A stretch of 64,000 nucleotides of DNA. Origin: Pseudomonas tumuqii (lineage in GTDB: Bacteria > Pseudomonadota > Gammaproteobacteria > Pseudomonadales > Pseudomonadaceae). The notes beneath the pieces are model-generated. The model was not told the origin of the DNA, made no database searches, and saw only the letters and a list, made by a program, of their open reading frames with translations. Shown one piece after another: positions 1 through 10,098 of the stretch. Numbering within the stretch: position 1 is the first letter of the stretch; every line of letters starts with the position of its first letter. The translations under genes and the position numbers were made by a program. The stretch spans positions 496,001 through 560,000 of the forward strand of contig NZ_JAAOJA010000001.1 in the NCBI RefSeq assembly GCF_013184545.1, in the 5' to 3' direction.

Positions 1-645
1 GCCCGGCTCAATGCCCGCCGGTTCAAGCTCAAGCAGCTGTTTCCCGGCGTCGAGGTGATGCAGAGCAGCCTCGGCGAGCTGAACGGCGATGCGCGCCTCG
101 AAGGCACCGGCAACTCGGTGGCGGCTCTGCTCGGCAGCGCCGAAGGCGAGCTGAAACTGCTGATCAACGACGGTCGGATCAGCCGCAACCTGATGGAGAT
201 CGCCGGGCTCAACCTGGGCAATTACCTGATCGGCAAGCTGTTCGGCGACGAAGAGGTGGCGATCAACTGCGCGGCAGCCGACCTGGGCATCGAGCAAGGC
301 CTGATGAGCACACGGCTGTTCGTGGTGGACACCGAGAACGCCTTGATCGAGGTGGACGGTACACTGAACCTGAGCAACGAGCGCCTGGATTTGAGCGTCG
401 CCCCGCAGTCCAAGGGCGTGCGAGTGCTCTCGCTGCGTTCGCCGCTGTATGTCGCGGGCAGCTTGAAGAGCCCCCGCGCCGGGGTCAAGCCGGTGCCCCT
501 GGTGCTGCGCGGCAGCGGCATGCTGGCGTTGGGCGCGCTGGTGGCGCCGGCCGCCGGGCTGCTGGCGCTGGTGGTCCCCAGCGGCGATCAGCCCAACCAA
601 TGCGCCGTGCTGCTGCAGCAGATGGGTCAGCCGGCGCGGCGTTGA
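1..645 (+). CDS. AsmA family protein, C-terminal part (5' end outside window)
   Basis: This frame is open from the first base, so the gene begins upstream of the window. The visible 214 residues fit the C-terminal end of an AsmA-like protein: beta-rich repeats on a long basement (for example LNLGNYLIGKLFGDEEVAIN, then DGTLNLSNERLDL and VRVLSLRSPLYVAGSLKSPR). AsmA relatives are inner-membrane-anchored periplasmic proteins linked to outer-membrane biogenesis and phospholipid transport. The end is rich in small hydrophobic residues. The last 19 bases overlap tail to tail with fruR on the other strand. The family assignment is good; the exact paralogue cannot be told from a fragment. Confidence 0.8.
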   Translation, partial: ARLNARRFKLKQLFPGVEVMQSSLGELNGDARLEGTGNSVAALLGSAEGELKLLINDGRISRNLMEIAGLNLGNYLIGKLFGDEEVAINCAAADLGIEQGLMSTRLFVVDTENALIEVDGTLNLSNERLDLSVAPQSKGVRVLSLRSPLYVAGSLKSPRAGVKPVPLVLRGSGMLALGALVAPAAGLLALVVPSGDQPNQCAVLLQQMGQPARR

Positions 646-1634
646 GCGTGGCGGATCTTGAGGAGGCGCGGGATGGCTTCGATGCCGGGTTGGTAGTCGT
701 CCCGCTCGATGGCGCGCAGGGCCAGGTCGAGCACCCGTTCGGCAATCCGCTCGTGTTGCTGGGAGATCGCGTTGACCCGCAGCGGCAGGAAATCCAGCAG
801 CTGGGTGTCGCCAAAGGTGGCCAGGCGCAGGCCGTCGATGCCTGGCCCCGGCTGTTCCTGCAAGGCATCGAACACCCCTTCGAGCAGGACATAGGCGGTG
901 GTGATCAGCGCATCCGGCAGGTCGGCGTGGTTGTCCAGCAGGGCACGCATCTGCCGGTAGCCGCTGGCGCGGTTGAATTGTTCGGCGTGGCTGACGCTGA
1001 TGCTGCCGCCGAAGTCGCTCAGGGCCTGGCGAAAGCCGCGTTCGCGGGCCTGGCTGATCGGCAGTTCCGGGCGCGCGCCGATCAGGGCGATATGCCGCGG
1101 CGGCGGGCTGAGCAGGCTGGCGGTGAGCAGGGCGCCGGCCTGCTGGTCGTCGCTGACCACCGAGCAGATGTGCGCGGGGTCGAGGGCGCGGTCGACGGCG
1201 ATCACCGGCACGCCGGCCGCGAGCAGGTGCAGGTAGGCCGGATCGTCCTGGGGCAGGCAGCTGGCGACGATCAGCGCGTCACAGCGGCGCGAGCGGAACA
1301 GTTTGAGCACCTGGCGCTCGCTGCTCGGGTCGTCATCGGAACTGGCGATCAGCAACTGGTAGCCGGCGGCGCGGGCGCGCTGTTCGAGCAGCTTGGCCAG
1401 GCGCGCGTAACTGGGGTTCTCCAGGTCCGGCAGGATGAAACCCAGGCAGCGGCTCTGCCCACGGCGCAGGCCGGCGGCTTGCTGGTCGGGTCGATAGCCA
1501 TGGTGTTCGACCACTTCCAGTACCCGCGCCACGGTGGCGGCGCTGATCCGCCGTTTGTCGGCCTGACCGTTGATCACGTAACTGGCGGTGGTGACGGAAA
1601 CCTGGGCCAGGCGGGCGATGTCACTGAGTTTCAA
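627..1634 (-). CDS. fruR: FruR/Cra, LacI-family fructose operon repressor
   Basis: LacI-type regulator of about 335 residues. The N-terminal helix-turn-helix begins KLSDIARLAQVSVTTASYVI, as in Pseudomonas FruR (Cra), and is followed by a periplasmic-binding-protein-like sensor domain. In Pseudomonas this protein is a local regulator of fruBKA with fructose-1-phosphate as effector. I start it at TTG 1634 because this places MKLSDIARL at the N-terminus and AGGA lies eight bases upstream; an ATG at 1670 would add 12 residues. It diverges from fruB, and a matching palindromic operator (1708-1719) lies in the gap, so it probably controls its own promoter too. Confidence 0.92.
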   Translation of the reverse strand: MKLSDIARLAQVSVTTASYVINGQADKRRISAATVARVLEVVEHHGYRPDQQAAGLRRGQSRCLGFILPDLENPSYARLAKLLEQRARAAGYQLLIASSDDDPSSERQVLKLFRSRRCDALIVASCLPQDDPAYLHLLAAGVPVIAVDRALDPAHICSVVSDDQQAGALLTASLLSPPPRHIALIGARPELPISQARERGFRQALSDFGGSISVSHAEQFNRASGYRQMRALLDNHADLPDALITTAYVLLEGVFDALQEQPGPGIDGLRLATFGDTQLLDFLPLRVNAISQQHERIAERVLDLALRAIERDDYQPGIEAIPRLLKIRHAQRRAG

Positions 1635-1707
1635 GGGTGGATTCCTGAGCGGGAAAAGGCAGGGCTTCAAGGATCGCCGATTATCAGGTAACGTGCCAGT
1701 CGTTAGG

Positions 1708-1719
1708 TGAAACGATTCA
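1708..1719. promoter_or_regulatory. FruR/Cra operator TGAAACGATTCA
   Basis: TGAAACGATTCA is a near-perfect inverted repeat (TGAA...TTCA) matching the Cra/FruR consensus TGAAACG-TTTCA type. It lies between divergent fruR and fruB, 82 bases before the fruB ATG. No second copy was seen in the gap. The link to FruR is inferred from motif and position. Confidence 0.8.
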
Positions 1720-1801
1720 GCAGATAGTTCAAGTGGCTATTCTTTGCAAATAGCCTGGACTTCACGCTAGCGGCGCCGTCAGTTGCCAGAGGATATCTTC
1801 A

Positions 1802-4678
1802 ATGCTCGAGTTGAATGTCACGCAGATCCAGATGGGCCATAGCGCCCCGGATAAACCGGCGGCGCTGGCGCTGCTTGCCGATCGCCTGGTGCACGATGAT
1901 TTGGTCGCGCCCGGCTACCTGGCCGGAATGCAGGCGCGCGAAAAGCAGGGTTCGACCTACCTGGGCCAGGGCATCGCGATTCCCCATGGCACCCCGGAAA
2001 CCCGCGATCAGGTGCATTGCACTGGCGTGCGCCTGATCCAGTTCCCCGAGGGGGTGGACTGGGGCAATGGCCAGATGGTCTACCTGGCGATTGCCATCGC
2101 TGCCCGCTCGGATGAGCACCTGCGCCTGCTGCAATTGCTCACCCGGGCCCTCGGCGAAGGCGATCTCGGCCCGGCGTTGCGTGCGGCGCAGGAGCCCGAG
2201 GCAATAGTCGCGCTGCTGCAGGGCGCGCCGCAGGAACTGGCGCTGGACAGTCAACTGATCGGCCTGGGTGTGGCGGTCGAGGATTTCGACGAACTGCTCT
2301 GGCAGGGCGCGCGTCTGCTGAAGAAGGCCGGTTGCGCCGAGTCCGGCTTCGCCAACAGCCTGGCCCAGGGCCAGCCGTTGCCGCTGGGCAACGGCCTGTG
2401 GTGGTTGCACAGCGATCAGGCCGTGCTCAGCCCCGGCCTGGCGTTCGTCACCCCGGCACAACCGCTCGACTACCGGGGCCAGCCATTGACCGGCCTGTTC
2501 TGCCTGGCCAGCCTCGGCGAGGCCCATCGGCAATTGCTCGAGCGCCTCTGCGATCTGCTGATCGAGGGCCGCGCCGCGGCCTTCAGCCAGGCTACCAGCA
2601 GCCGCAGCGTGCTCGAGGCCCTGGGCGGTGAAGTGCCCGCCGACTGGCCGATGTGCGCCGTGATCCTGGCCAATACCCATGGCCTGCATGCCCGCCCGGC
2701 CAAGGCCTTGAGCGAAATTGCCCTGGCTTTCGCCGGCGAGGTGCGCGTGCGTCTGGCCGGCGAGGCGGGCGCCGGGGTGTCGGTCAAGAGCCTGAGCAAG
2801 CTGCTGGCGCTGGGTGCGCGGCGTGGTCAGGAACTGCAGTTCAGCGCCGAGCCGGCGATCGCCGGCGAGGTCCTGCCGGCCCTGGAAGCCGCCGTGCTGG
2901 CGGGCCTGGGGGAAAGCATCGAACCCTTGCCGCTGGCCGAGGCTGGGGTACCGGCCAGTGTTGCGCCGCTGCTCAGCGCTGCAGCAAAGCTGCCGGCGCC
3001 TGCTGCCGGTGCGCGTCTGCAGGCGGTTGCCGCGGCGCCCGGTATTGCCATCGGCCCGGCGCTGGTGAGGGTGCCGCCGGTGCTCGATTACCCGCAGCAA
3101 GGCCAGGGCGCGGCCCTGGAGCAGCAGCGCTTGAGCGCGGCGCTGGAGCAGGTCGGCGCCGACATTCAGCGCGTGGTCGAGGTCACGGCCGAAGCCAATA
3201 TCCGCGAGATCTTCATCACCCACCAGGCGATGCTGCGCGACCCGGCCCTGGGCGAGGACGTGGCCGTGCGCCTGAACCAGGGGCTCAGTGCCGAGGCGGC
3301 CTGGGCTGGCGAGATCGAGACGGCCGCCGCCCAGCAGGAAGCCTTGCATGATGCGCTGCTGGCCGAGCGCGCCGCCGATCTGCGCGACATCGGCCGCCGC
3401 GTGCTGGCCCAGCTGTGTGGCGTCGAGGCGCCGCGCGAGCCGGACGAGCCCTACATTCTGGTGATGGACGAAGTAGCGCCTTCGGATGTCGCCAGCCTCA
3501 ATCGCCAGCGCGTGGCCGGCATCCTCACCGCACGCGGTGGCGCCACCGCACACAGCGCGATCATCGCCCGCGCGCTGGGCATCCCGGCGGTGGTGGGCGC
3601 CGGTGCGGCGGTCCTGGCGTTGGCCCAGGGCACTGTGCTGTTGCTCGATGGCGATCACGGCCTGCTCCGCGTGGCGCCCGATCAGCAGACCCTGGAGCAG
3701 GCGTTGCGCCAGCGCGAGGCCAGCGAAGCCCGCCGCGAGCGCGCCCACGCCGAACGCATGCAGCCGGCGGTGACCCGCGACGGTCATCGTCTGGAAGTGG
3801 CGGCCAATATCGGCGCCAGCGCTCAAGCCGCCGCCGCGGTCGAGTTGGGCGGCGAAGCCATCGGTCTGCTGCGCACCGAGCTGGTGTTCATGGATCATGC
3901 CCAGGCGCCGAACCAGGCGACCCAGGAGGTCGAATACCGGCGTGTGCTCGATGCCCTCGACGGGCGACCGCTGGTGGTGCGTACCCTGGATGTCGGTGGC
4001 GACAAGCCGCTGCCTTACTGGCCGATGCCGGCGGAGGTGAACCCCTTCCTCGGCGTGCGCGGCATCCGCCTCAGCCTGCAGCGCCCGGAGATCCTGGAAA
4101 CCCAGTTGCGCGCCTTGCTCGCCGCGGCCGAGGGCCGGCCGCTGCGGATCATGTTTCCGATGGTCTGCTGCGTCGAGGAGTGGCGTACCGCGCGCGACAT
4201 GGCGCTGCGCTTGCGCGAAGAGATTCCGCTGGCCGACTTGCAGCTGGGGATCATGGTCGAGGTGCCCTCGGCGGCGCTGCTGGCACCGGTGCTGGCACGC
4301 GAGGTGGACTTCTTCAGCATCGGCACCAACGACCTGACCCAGTACACCCTGGCCATCGACCGCGACCACCCGACCCTGTCGGCCCAGGCCGATGGCCTGC
4401 ATCCGTCGGTGCTGCGCCTGATCGGCATGACCGTCGAGGCCGCCCACGCCCATGGCAAATGGGTCGGGGTGTGCGGCGAACTGGCTGGCGACATGCTCGC
4501 GGTGCCCCTGCTGGTCGGCCTGGGGGTGGACGAATTGAGCGTCTCGGCGCGCAGCATCGCGCTGGTCAAGGCACGGGTGCGCGAGCTGGATTTCAGCCAG
4601 AGCCAACTGCTGGCCCGCCAGGCGCTCGGTCTGGACAGCGCCGCGGCAGTGCGTGCCCTGGTGGAGGAGATCGGCTGA
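1802..4678 (+). CDS. fruB: Fructose PTS multiphosphoryl transfer protein (EIIA-HPr-EI)
   Basis: A 958-residue three-domain phosphotransfer protein that carries phosphate from PEP to FruA. Residues 1-146 are EIIA-Fru, with the phospho-His at about H62 in GIAIPHGTPE. About 282-370 is HPr, with H296 in NTHGLHARPAK. About 395-958 is enzyme I, with H584 in GGATAHSAIIARALGIP, a PEP-binding MVEVPSA motif and the C-terminal VCGELAGD cysteine. Length and order match Pseudomonas FruB (FruI). Residues 150-280 are a linker of unassigned fold. It is the first gene of fruBKA, presumably repressed by FruR, and its stop codon shares one base with the fruK start. Confidence 0.97.
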   Translation: MLELNVTQIQMGHSAPDKPAALALLADRLVHDDLVAPGYLAGMQAREKQGSTYLGQGIAIPHGTPETRDQVHCTGVRLIQFPEGVDWGNGQMVYLAIAIAARSDEHLRLLQLLTRALGEGDLGPALRAAQEPEAIVALLQGAPQELALDSQLIGLGVAVEDFDELLWQGARLLKKAGCAESGFANSLAQGQPLPLGNGLWWLHSDQAVLSPGLAFVTPAQPLDYRGQPLTGLFCLASLGEAHRQLLERLCDLLIEGRAAAFSQATSSRSVLEALGGEVPADWPMCAVILANTHGLHARPAKALSEIALAFAGEVRVRLAGEAGAGVSVKSLSKLLALGARRGQELQFSAEPAIAGEVLPALEAAVLAGLGESIEPLPLAEAGVPASVAPLLSAAAKLPAPAAGARLQAVAAAPGIAIGPALVRVPPVLDYPQQGQGAALEQQRLSAALEQVGADIQRVVEVTAEANIREIFITHQAMLRDPALGEDVAVRLNQGLSAEAAWAGEIETAAAQQEALHDALLAERAADLRDIGRRVLAQLCGVEAPREPDEPYILVMDEVAPSDVASLNRQRVAGILTARGGATAHSAIIARALGIPAVVGAGAAVLALAQGTVLLLDGDHGLLRVAPDQQTLEQALRQREASEARRERAHAERMQPAVTRDGHRLEVAANIGASAQAAAAVELGGEAIGLLRTELVFMDHAQAPNQATQEVEYRRVLDALDGRPLVVRTLDVGGDKPLPYWPMPAEVNPFLGVRGIRLSLQRPEILETQLRALLAAAEGRPLRIMFPMVCCVEEWRTARDMALRLREEIPLADLQLGIMVEVPSAALLAPVLAREVDFFSIGTNDLTQYTLAIDRDHPTLSAQADGLHPSVLRLIGMTVEAAHAHGKWVGVCGELAGDMLAVPLLVGLGVDELSVSARSIALVKARVRELDFSQSQLLARQALGLDSAAAVRALVEEIG

Positions 4679-5613
4679 TGGCACGCATTCTGACCCTGAC
4701 CCTGAACCCGGCGCTGGACCTGACCGTGTCGCTCGAGGCCTTGCAGGTCGGCACCGTCAATCGCAGCCTGGGGCTGCACAGTCACGCCGCCGGCAAGGGC
4801 CTGAACGTGGCCCAGGTGCTGGCCGACCTTGGCCACAAGGTCACGGTCAGCGGCTTTCTCGGGCTGGCCAACGCCGCGCCTTTCGAGGTCTTGTTCGCGC
4901 GGCGCGGATTCGTCGACGCCTTCGTCCGCGTGCCCGGGGAAACCCGCAGCAATATCAAATTGGCCGAGCACGTCGGGCGGATCACCGACCTCAATGGTCC
5001 GGGACCGCAGGTCGGGGCGGCGCATCAGGCCGAGTTGCTCGAGGAGCTGGAGCGGATCGTGGCCGGCCACGACGCCATCGTGGTCGCTGGCAGCCTGCCG
5101 CAGGGCGTCAGCCCCGAATGGTTCGCCGCGCTGCTGCGCCGGCTGCAGGCATTCGGCCTGCCGCTGGCGCTGGACAGCAGTGGCGCCGCGTTGCGCGCCG
5201 GGCTGGCCGTGGCGCCCTGGCTGATCAAGCCCAACGAGGAGGAACTGGCCGATGCCTGCGGTTTGTGGTCGTCCACCGCGGCCGATCTGCAGGCCGCGGC
5301 GCTGCGCCTGCGCACCTCGGGCGTCGAGCATGTGCTGCTGTCGCGCGGCGCCGAGGGCGTCTACTGGTTCGGCCCGGACATTGCGCTGCAGGCGCGGCCG
5401 CCGCGGGTCGAAGTGGTCAGTACGGTGGGCGCCGGCGACTCGCTGCTCGCCGCCGCGCTGCACGGCCTGCTGATTGGCTGGCCGGCCGAACGCACCTTGC
5501 GCCTGGCCACCGCGATTGCCGCGCAGGCGGTCACCCAGCTCGGTTTCGGTATTCACGACCGGGAACAACTGGCGCGCCTGGAAGCGGGCGTGACTATCGC
5601 GTCCCTGGATTAA
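4678..5613 (+). CDS. fruK: 1-phosphofructokinase
   Basis: A 311-residue PfkB-family kinase that phosphorylates fructose-1-phosphate to fructose-1,6-bisphosphate with ATP. It begins MARILTLTLNPALDLTV, has the substrate-binding HAAGKGLNVAQVL region near residue 38, and the C-terminal anion-hole/catalytic motif STVGAGDS with the base at D254. The start is the ATG overlapping the fruB TGA by one base (TGATG), so translation is probably coupled. By lowering fructose-1-phosphate it removes the FruR inducer. Confidence 0.97.
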   Translation: MARILTLTLNPALDLTVSLEALQVGTVNRSLGLHSHAAGKGLNVAQVLADLGHKVTVSGFLGLANAAPFEVLFARRGFVDAFVRVPGETRSNIKLAEHVGRITDLNGPGPQVGAAHQAELLEELERIVAGHDAIVVAGSLPQGVSPEWFAALLRRLQAFGLPLALDSSGAALRAGLAVAPWLIKPNEEELADACGLWSSTAADLQAAALRLRTSGVEHVLLSRGAEGVYWFGPDIALQARPPRVEVVSTVGAGDSLLAAALHGLLIGWPAERTLRLATAIAAQAVTQLGFGIHDREQLARLEAGVTIASLD

Positions 5614-5634
5614 AACAATAATGAGGTCATTTTC

Positions 5635-7371
5635 ATGAATCTGCTGATCGTCACCGCCTGCCCCAATGGCATGGTCACCAGCGTGCTCTGCTCGCGTTTA
5701 CTGGAAGCCGCCGCCCAGCGTCTGGGTTGGACGAGCCGGGTCGAGGTGCATGACCCCAAGGCGATAGGCTCGCCGCTGAGCGACGCCGACATCGCCGCCG
5801 CCGAACTGGTGGTGGTGGTCAAGACCGGCGACTTGTCGCTGCAACGCTTTGTCGGCAAGCGCCTGGTGCAATCCACCCCGGCCGAAGCGCTGGCCGATCC
5901 GCAGCAGTTCCTGCTCGCCGCCGCCGAACACGCCGAGGTCCTGCAGCAGGATGCACCGGCGCTCGCCGAGGCGCCTGCCCGACCACGCCTGGTCGCGGTG
6001 ACCGCCTGCCCGACCGGGGTGGCGCACACCTTCATGGCCGCCGAGGCCCTGCAGCAGGCGGCCGAGCAACTCGGCTACGAGCTGCAGGTGGAAACCCGCG
6101 GCTCGGTGGGCGCGCGCAACGTGCTGGATGACGCCGCCATCGCCGCCGCTGATGTGGTCCTGCTGGCCACCGATATCGAGGTGGAGACCGCCCGCTTCGC
6201 CGGCAAGAAGGTGTTCCGCTGCGGCACCGGGGTGGCCCTCAAGCAGCCCCGGCAGACCCTCGAACGCGCCCTGGCCGAGGCGCAGCCCCTGGCTGGCGGC
6301 AGCCAGGGCGAGGCCGCGCAGTCCGGCCCCGCCGCCCAGGGCGGGGCGTACAAGCATCTGCTCACCGGCGTGTCCTTCATGTTGCCGATGGTGGTGGCCG
6401 GCGGGCTGATGATCGCCCTGTCGTTCGTCTTCGGTATCGAGGCGTTCAAGCAGGAGGGCAGCCTGGCCGCCGCGCTGATGCAGATCGGCGGCGAGGCCGC
6501 GTTCAAACTGATGGTGCCGGTGCTGGCCGGCTACATCGCCTATTCGATCGCCGACCGTCCCGGCCTGGCGCCGGGGATGATCGGCGGCCTGCTCGCCAGC
6601 TCCCTGGGCGCGGGCTTTATCGGCGGCATCATCGCCGGCTTCCTCGCCGGCTATGCGGCCAAGGCCATCGCCCGCTGGGTGCAGTTGCCGGCCAGCGTCG
6701 AAGCCCTGAAACCGATCCTGATCATCCCGCTGCTGGCCAGCCTGTTCACCGGTCTGGTGATGATCTATGTGGTCGGCAAGCCGGTGGCGGGCATGCTGGT
6801 CGGCTTGACCAGCTTTCTCGACAGCATGGGCAGCACCAACGCGATCCTGCTCGGCCTGCTGCTCGGCGGCATGATGTGCGTCGACCTCGGCGGACCAATC
6901 AACAAGGCCGCCTACGCCTTCTCCGTCGGCCTGCTGGCGTCGCAGAGCTACGCACCGATGGCCGCGGTGATGGCCGCCGGCATGGTGCCGCCGATCGGCA
7001 TGGCCATCGCCACCTTCATCGCCCGGCACAAGTTCGCCCAGAGCGAACGCGAAGCCGGCAAGGCCGCCGGAGTGCTGGGGCTGTGCTTCATCTCCGAGGG
7101 GGCGATTCCCTTCGCCGCCAAGGACCCGTTCCGCGTGATCCCGGCCAGCATCGCCGGCGGGGCATTGACCGGCGCGCTGTCGATGTACTTCGGCTGCAAG
7201 CTGATGGCCCCGCACGGCGGCCTGTTCGTCCTGCTGATCCCCAATGCGATCAACCATGCGCTGCTCTATCTGCTGGCCATAGTCGCCGGCAGCCTGTTGA
7301 CCGGGGTGGTCTATGCGCTGATCAAAAGAGGCGAGGCGGTGGAGCTGGTGGTGGCGGGGGGGGAGGCGTAG
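5635..7371 (+). CDS. fruA: Fructose-specific PTS permease, EIIB'BC
   Basis: A 578-residue membrane permease that imports fructose and phosphorylates it at C1. It starts with a degenerate IIB' domain (LIVTACPNGMVTSVLC), followed by the active IIB domain with phospho-cysteine C125 in VTACPTGVAHTF. From about residue 235 there is a IIC domain of many hydrophobic helices with the conserved CFISEGAIPFAAKDP loop. It receives phosphate from the EIIA part of FruB. It lies 21 bases after fruK and ends the operon. Its stop is TAG, 21 bases before a REP pair that may help end transcription. Confidence 0.96.
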   Translation: MNLLIVTACPNGMVTSVLCSRLLEAAAQRLGWTSRVEVHDPKAIGSPLSDADIAAAELVVVVKTGDLSLQRFVGKRLVQSTPAEALADPQQFLLAAAEHAEVLQQDAPALAEAPARPRLVAVTACPTGVAHTFMAAEALQQAAEQLGYELQVETRGSVGARNVLDDAAIAAADVVLLATDIEVETARFAGKKVFRCGTGVALKQPRQTLERALAEAQPLAGGSQGEAAQSGPAAQGGAYKHLLTGVSFMLPMVVAGGLMIALSFVFGIEAFKQEGSLAAALMQIGGEAAFKLMVPVLAGYIAYSIADRPGLAPGMIGGLLASSLGAGFIGGIIAGFLAGYAAKAIARWVQLPASVEALKPILIIPLLASLFTGLVMIYVVGKPVAGMLVGLTSFLDSMGSTNAILLGLLLGGMMCVDLGGPINKAAYAFSVGLLASQSYAPMAAVMAAGMVPPIGMAIATFIARHKFAQSEREAGKAAGVLGLCFISEGAIPFAAKDPFRVIPASIAGGALTGALSMYFGCKLMAPHGGLFVLLIPNAINHALLYLLAIVAGSLLTGVVYALIKRGEAVELVVAGGEA

Positions 7372-7392
7372 CGATCATTTACCTCTGGATTC

Positions 7393-7473
7393 GGATCGCC
7401 AGCAAGCTGGCTCCTACAGGGTGGCGATGTTTCTGTAGGAGCCAGGGGGACGCCTAGTCCTTGCTGGCGATCC
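7393..7473. repeat. REP pair (BIME) upstream-flanking the RAYT gene
   Basis: Two REP copies in inverted orientation. The copy at 7393-7418 is plain (GGATCGCCAGCAAGCTGG then CTCCTACA). The copy at 7434-7473 begins TGTAGGAGCCAG and ends CTTGCTGGCGATCC but carries an extra GGGGACGCCTAGTC-like loop. Both have the GTAG foot typical of REPs mobilised by RAYTs. Confidence 0.9.
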
Positions 7474-7485
7474 ATGCTGGTGGCG

Positions 7486-7956
7486 TCACAGCCAAATCGC
7501 GTCCCATAACGGATAGTCGCCAATATGCTCGACCAGCCCAGCCCGCAATGGGTTGGCGACTATGTAGCGCGCAATCGCTTGCATATCGTCCTCCCGGCGC
7601 AGTGCATGGTCGTGGAAGCCTCTCTGCCACAGCTTGCCGTTGTGCACGACGCTGGCTTTGTTGATGGCAATCGCGCTGCGCGATTTGAGGCGTTGCATCA
7701 GAGCTTGCATGGGCGTGTCGCTAAGCTCGACAAGCCAGTGCAGATGGTCCGGCATCAGCACCCAGGCAATTGATTGGACCGCCTTTGATTCGTGCGCGTG
7801 GCGCATCTCGGCAATCAGCAGGCGAGCCAGTTGCCAGTCGTTGAAAACCGGCTTGCGCTCGAGGGTAACGGCGGTCAGCAGATAAGCCCGACCGGGCTCG
7901 GAGAAGCGCCCGGTCCGCAGGGCATGGCTGCGGTGGGCGAAGCGGCTGGAATCCAT
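7486..7956 (-). CDS. REP-associated tyrosine transposase (RAYT)
   Basis: A 156-residue Y1/HUH-type protein of the IS200/IS605-like RAYT group, thought to nick and process single-stranded REP DNA. The metal-binding HxH pair is H71/H73 in LMPDHLHWLVEL, and the candidate nucleophile is Y131 in IARYIVANPLRAGL. Length fits the family and the frame is intact. It is flanked on both sides by REP pairs of one family, the classic REPtron layout, with the upstream REP only 28 bases before its ATG. It stands alone between fruA and prfC. The activity on these REPs is inferred from association. Confidence 0.93.
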   Translation of the reverse strand: MDSSRFAHRSHALRTGRFSEPGRAYLLTAVTLERKPVFNDWQLARLLIAEMRHAHESKAVQSIAWVLMPDHLHWLVELSDTPMQALMQRLKSRSAIAINKASVVHNGKLWQRGFHDHALRREDDMQAIARYIVANPLRAGLVEHIGDYPLWDAIWL

Positions 7957-7983
7957 TCCAGTTAATTCCTGTGGGCACGTTTA

Positions 7984-8066
7984 TGTAGGAGCCAGCTTGC
8001 TGGCGATCCAGCGCGCGGCAAGAAAGCGATCGCCAGCAAGGACTAGGCGTCCCCCTGGCTCCTACA
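7984..8066. repeat. REP pair (BIME) on the 5' side of the RAYT gene
   Basis: Same family as 7393-7473. The copy at 7984-8009 is plain (TGTAGGAGCCAGCTTGCTGG...). The copy at 8028-8066 is inverted and again contains the reverse complement of the GGGGACGCCTAGTC insert. It ends 18 bases from the prfC stop codon, so it may also serve as 3' structure for prfC mRNA. Confidence 0.9.
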
Positions 8067-8083
8067 CAGGGTAGCGCAACCGA

Positions 8084-9667
<1,584 letters not shown>

Positions 9668-9715
9668 GCTGGGGGAACCCGTCGACTGATAGTCGGTCTG
9701 TCAAAAAAGGGAGCG

Positions 9716-9721
9716 ATTATA
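9716..9721 (-). promoter_or_regulatory. Probable -10 box of prfC
   Basis: A perfect TATAAT on the minus strand lies 49 bases before the prfC ATG. The -35 is weak (I see no TTGACA-like hexamer at 16-18 bases), so strength is uncertain. A small GACT-GAT-AGTC palindrome lies between it and the gene. Confidence 0.5.
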
Positions 9722-10098
9722 GCGGCAAACGGCCCTCAGCGCGGCGACCTGTAGTCAGGGCGGAAAATGCGCAGTTTGCCAGGCTTTGTGCAGCATTTCG
9801 TGACGCCTTGTTTTGAATCCGCAACGACCGGCAAATCAGCCGATAAAACGCGGGTAAATCCGACAATTTTTGATTGATCTAAGCTTCCCATGGTCCTAAA
9901 GTTCGCGCCCGAACGTCCATGCTGGCAACGATCCATCCGGCTCAAGTACTGACGACGAGAGACCTGTGCAGGTACTCGGCGACATGCCTTGGGAAGTAGG
10001 CGAACCAAAGTGGGGAAACTGATCAGGCGTTCGCGGCTTTGCTGACAAAGCCACCCCCTCATTCATCTTTGTGTGTTTTGCCATTTGGAGTCCCACGC
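9722..10098 (+). other. Long speC upstream/leader region
   Basis: This 377-base gap has no convincing gene of normal size. It holds a palindrome GTTCG-CGCC-CGAAC (9901-9914), a possible 12-codon uORF on the plus strand (ATG 9984 to TGA 10022) and, 12 bases later, a stem-loop GGCTTTG-CTGA-CAAAGCC (10035-10052) before the speC start. The uORF has no strong Shine-Dalgarno. Together they suggest a structured leader, but no known riboswitch class is recognised. Confidence 0.4.
10035..10052 (+). promoter_or_regulatory. Leader stem-loop before speC
   Basis: Perfect 7-bp stem GGCTTTG/CAAAGCC with a CTGA loop, ending 46 bases before the speC ATG. No U-tract follows, so it is not a simple terminator. 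It could affect ribosome access or mRNA stability. Confidence 0.45.

Noticed and set aside
1799..4684. A 961-codon open frame on the minus strand opposite fruB
   Set aside because: It mirrors fruB in high-GC sequence, is rich in Gln, Arg and His with no recognisable domain, and fruB has complete conserved domains in the other strand.
3415..5613. A long plus-strand frame including fruK as its C-terminal part
   Set aside because: The first 400 or so codons overlap fruB in another frame and are Arg/Gly-rich. fruK has its own ATG at 4678.
9736..10062. A 108-codon minus-strand frame between prfC and speC
   Set aside because: No SD, no family features, and it lies in the probable speC leader and prfC promoter.
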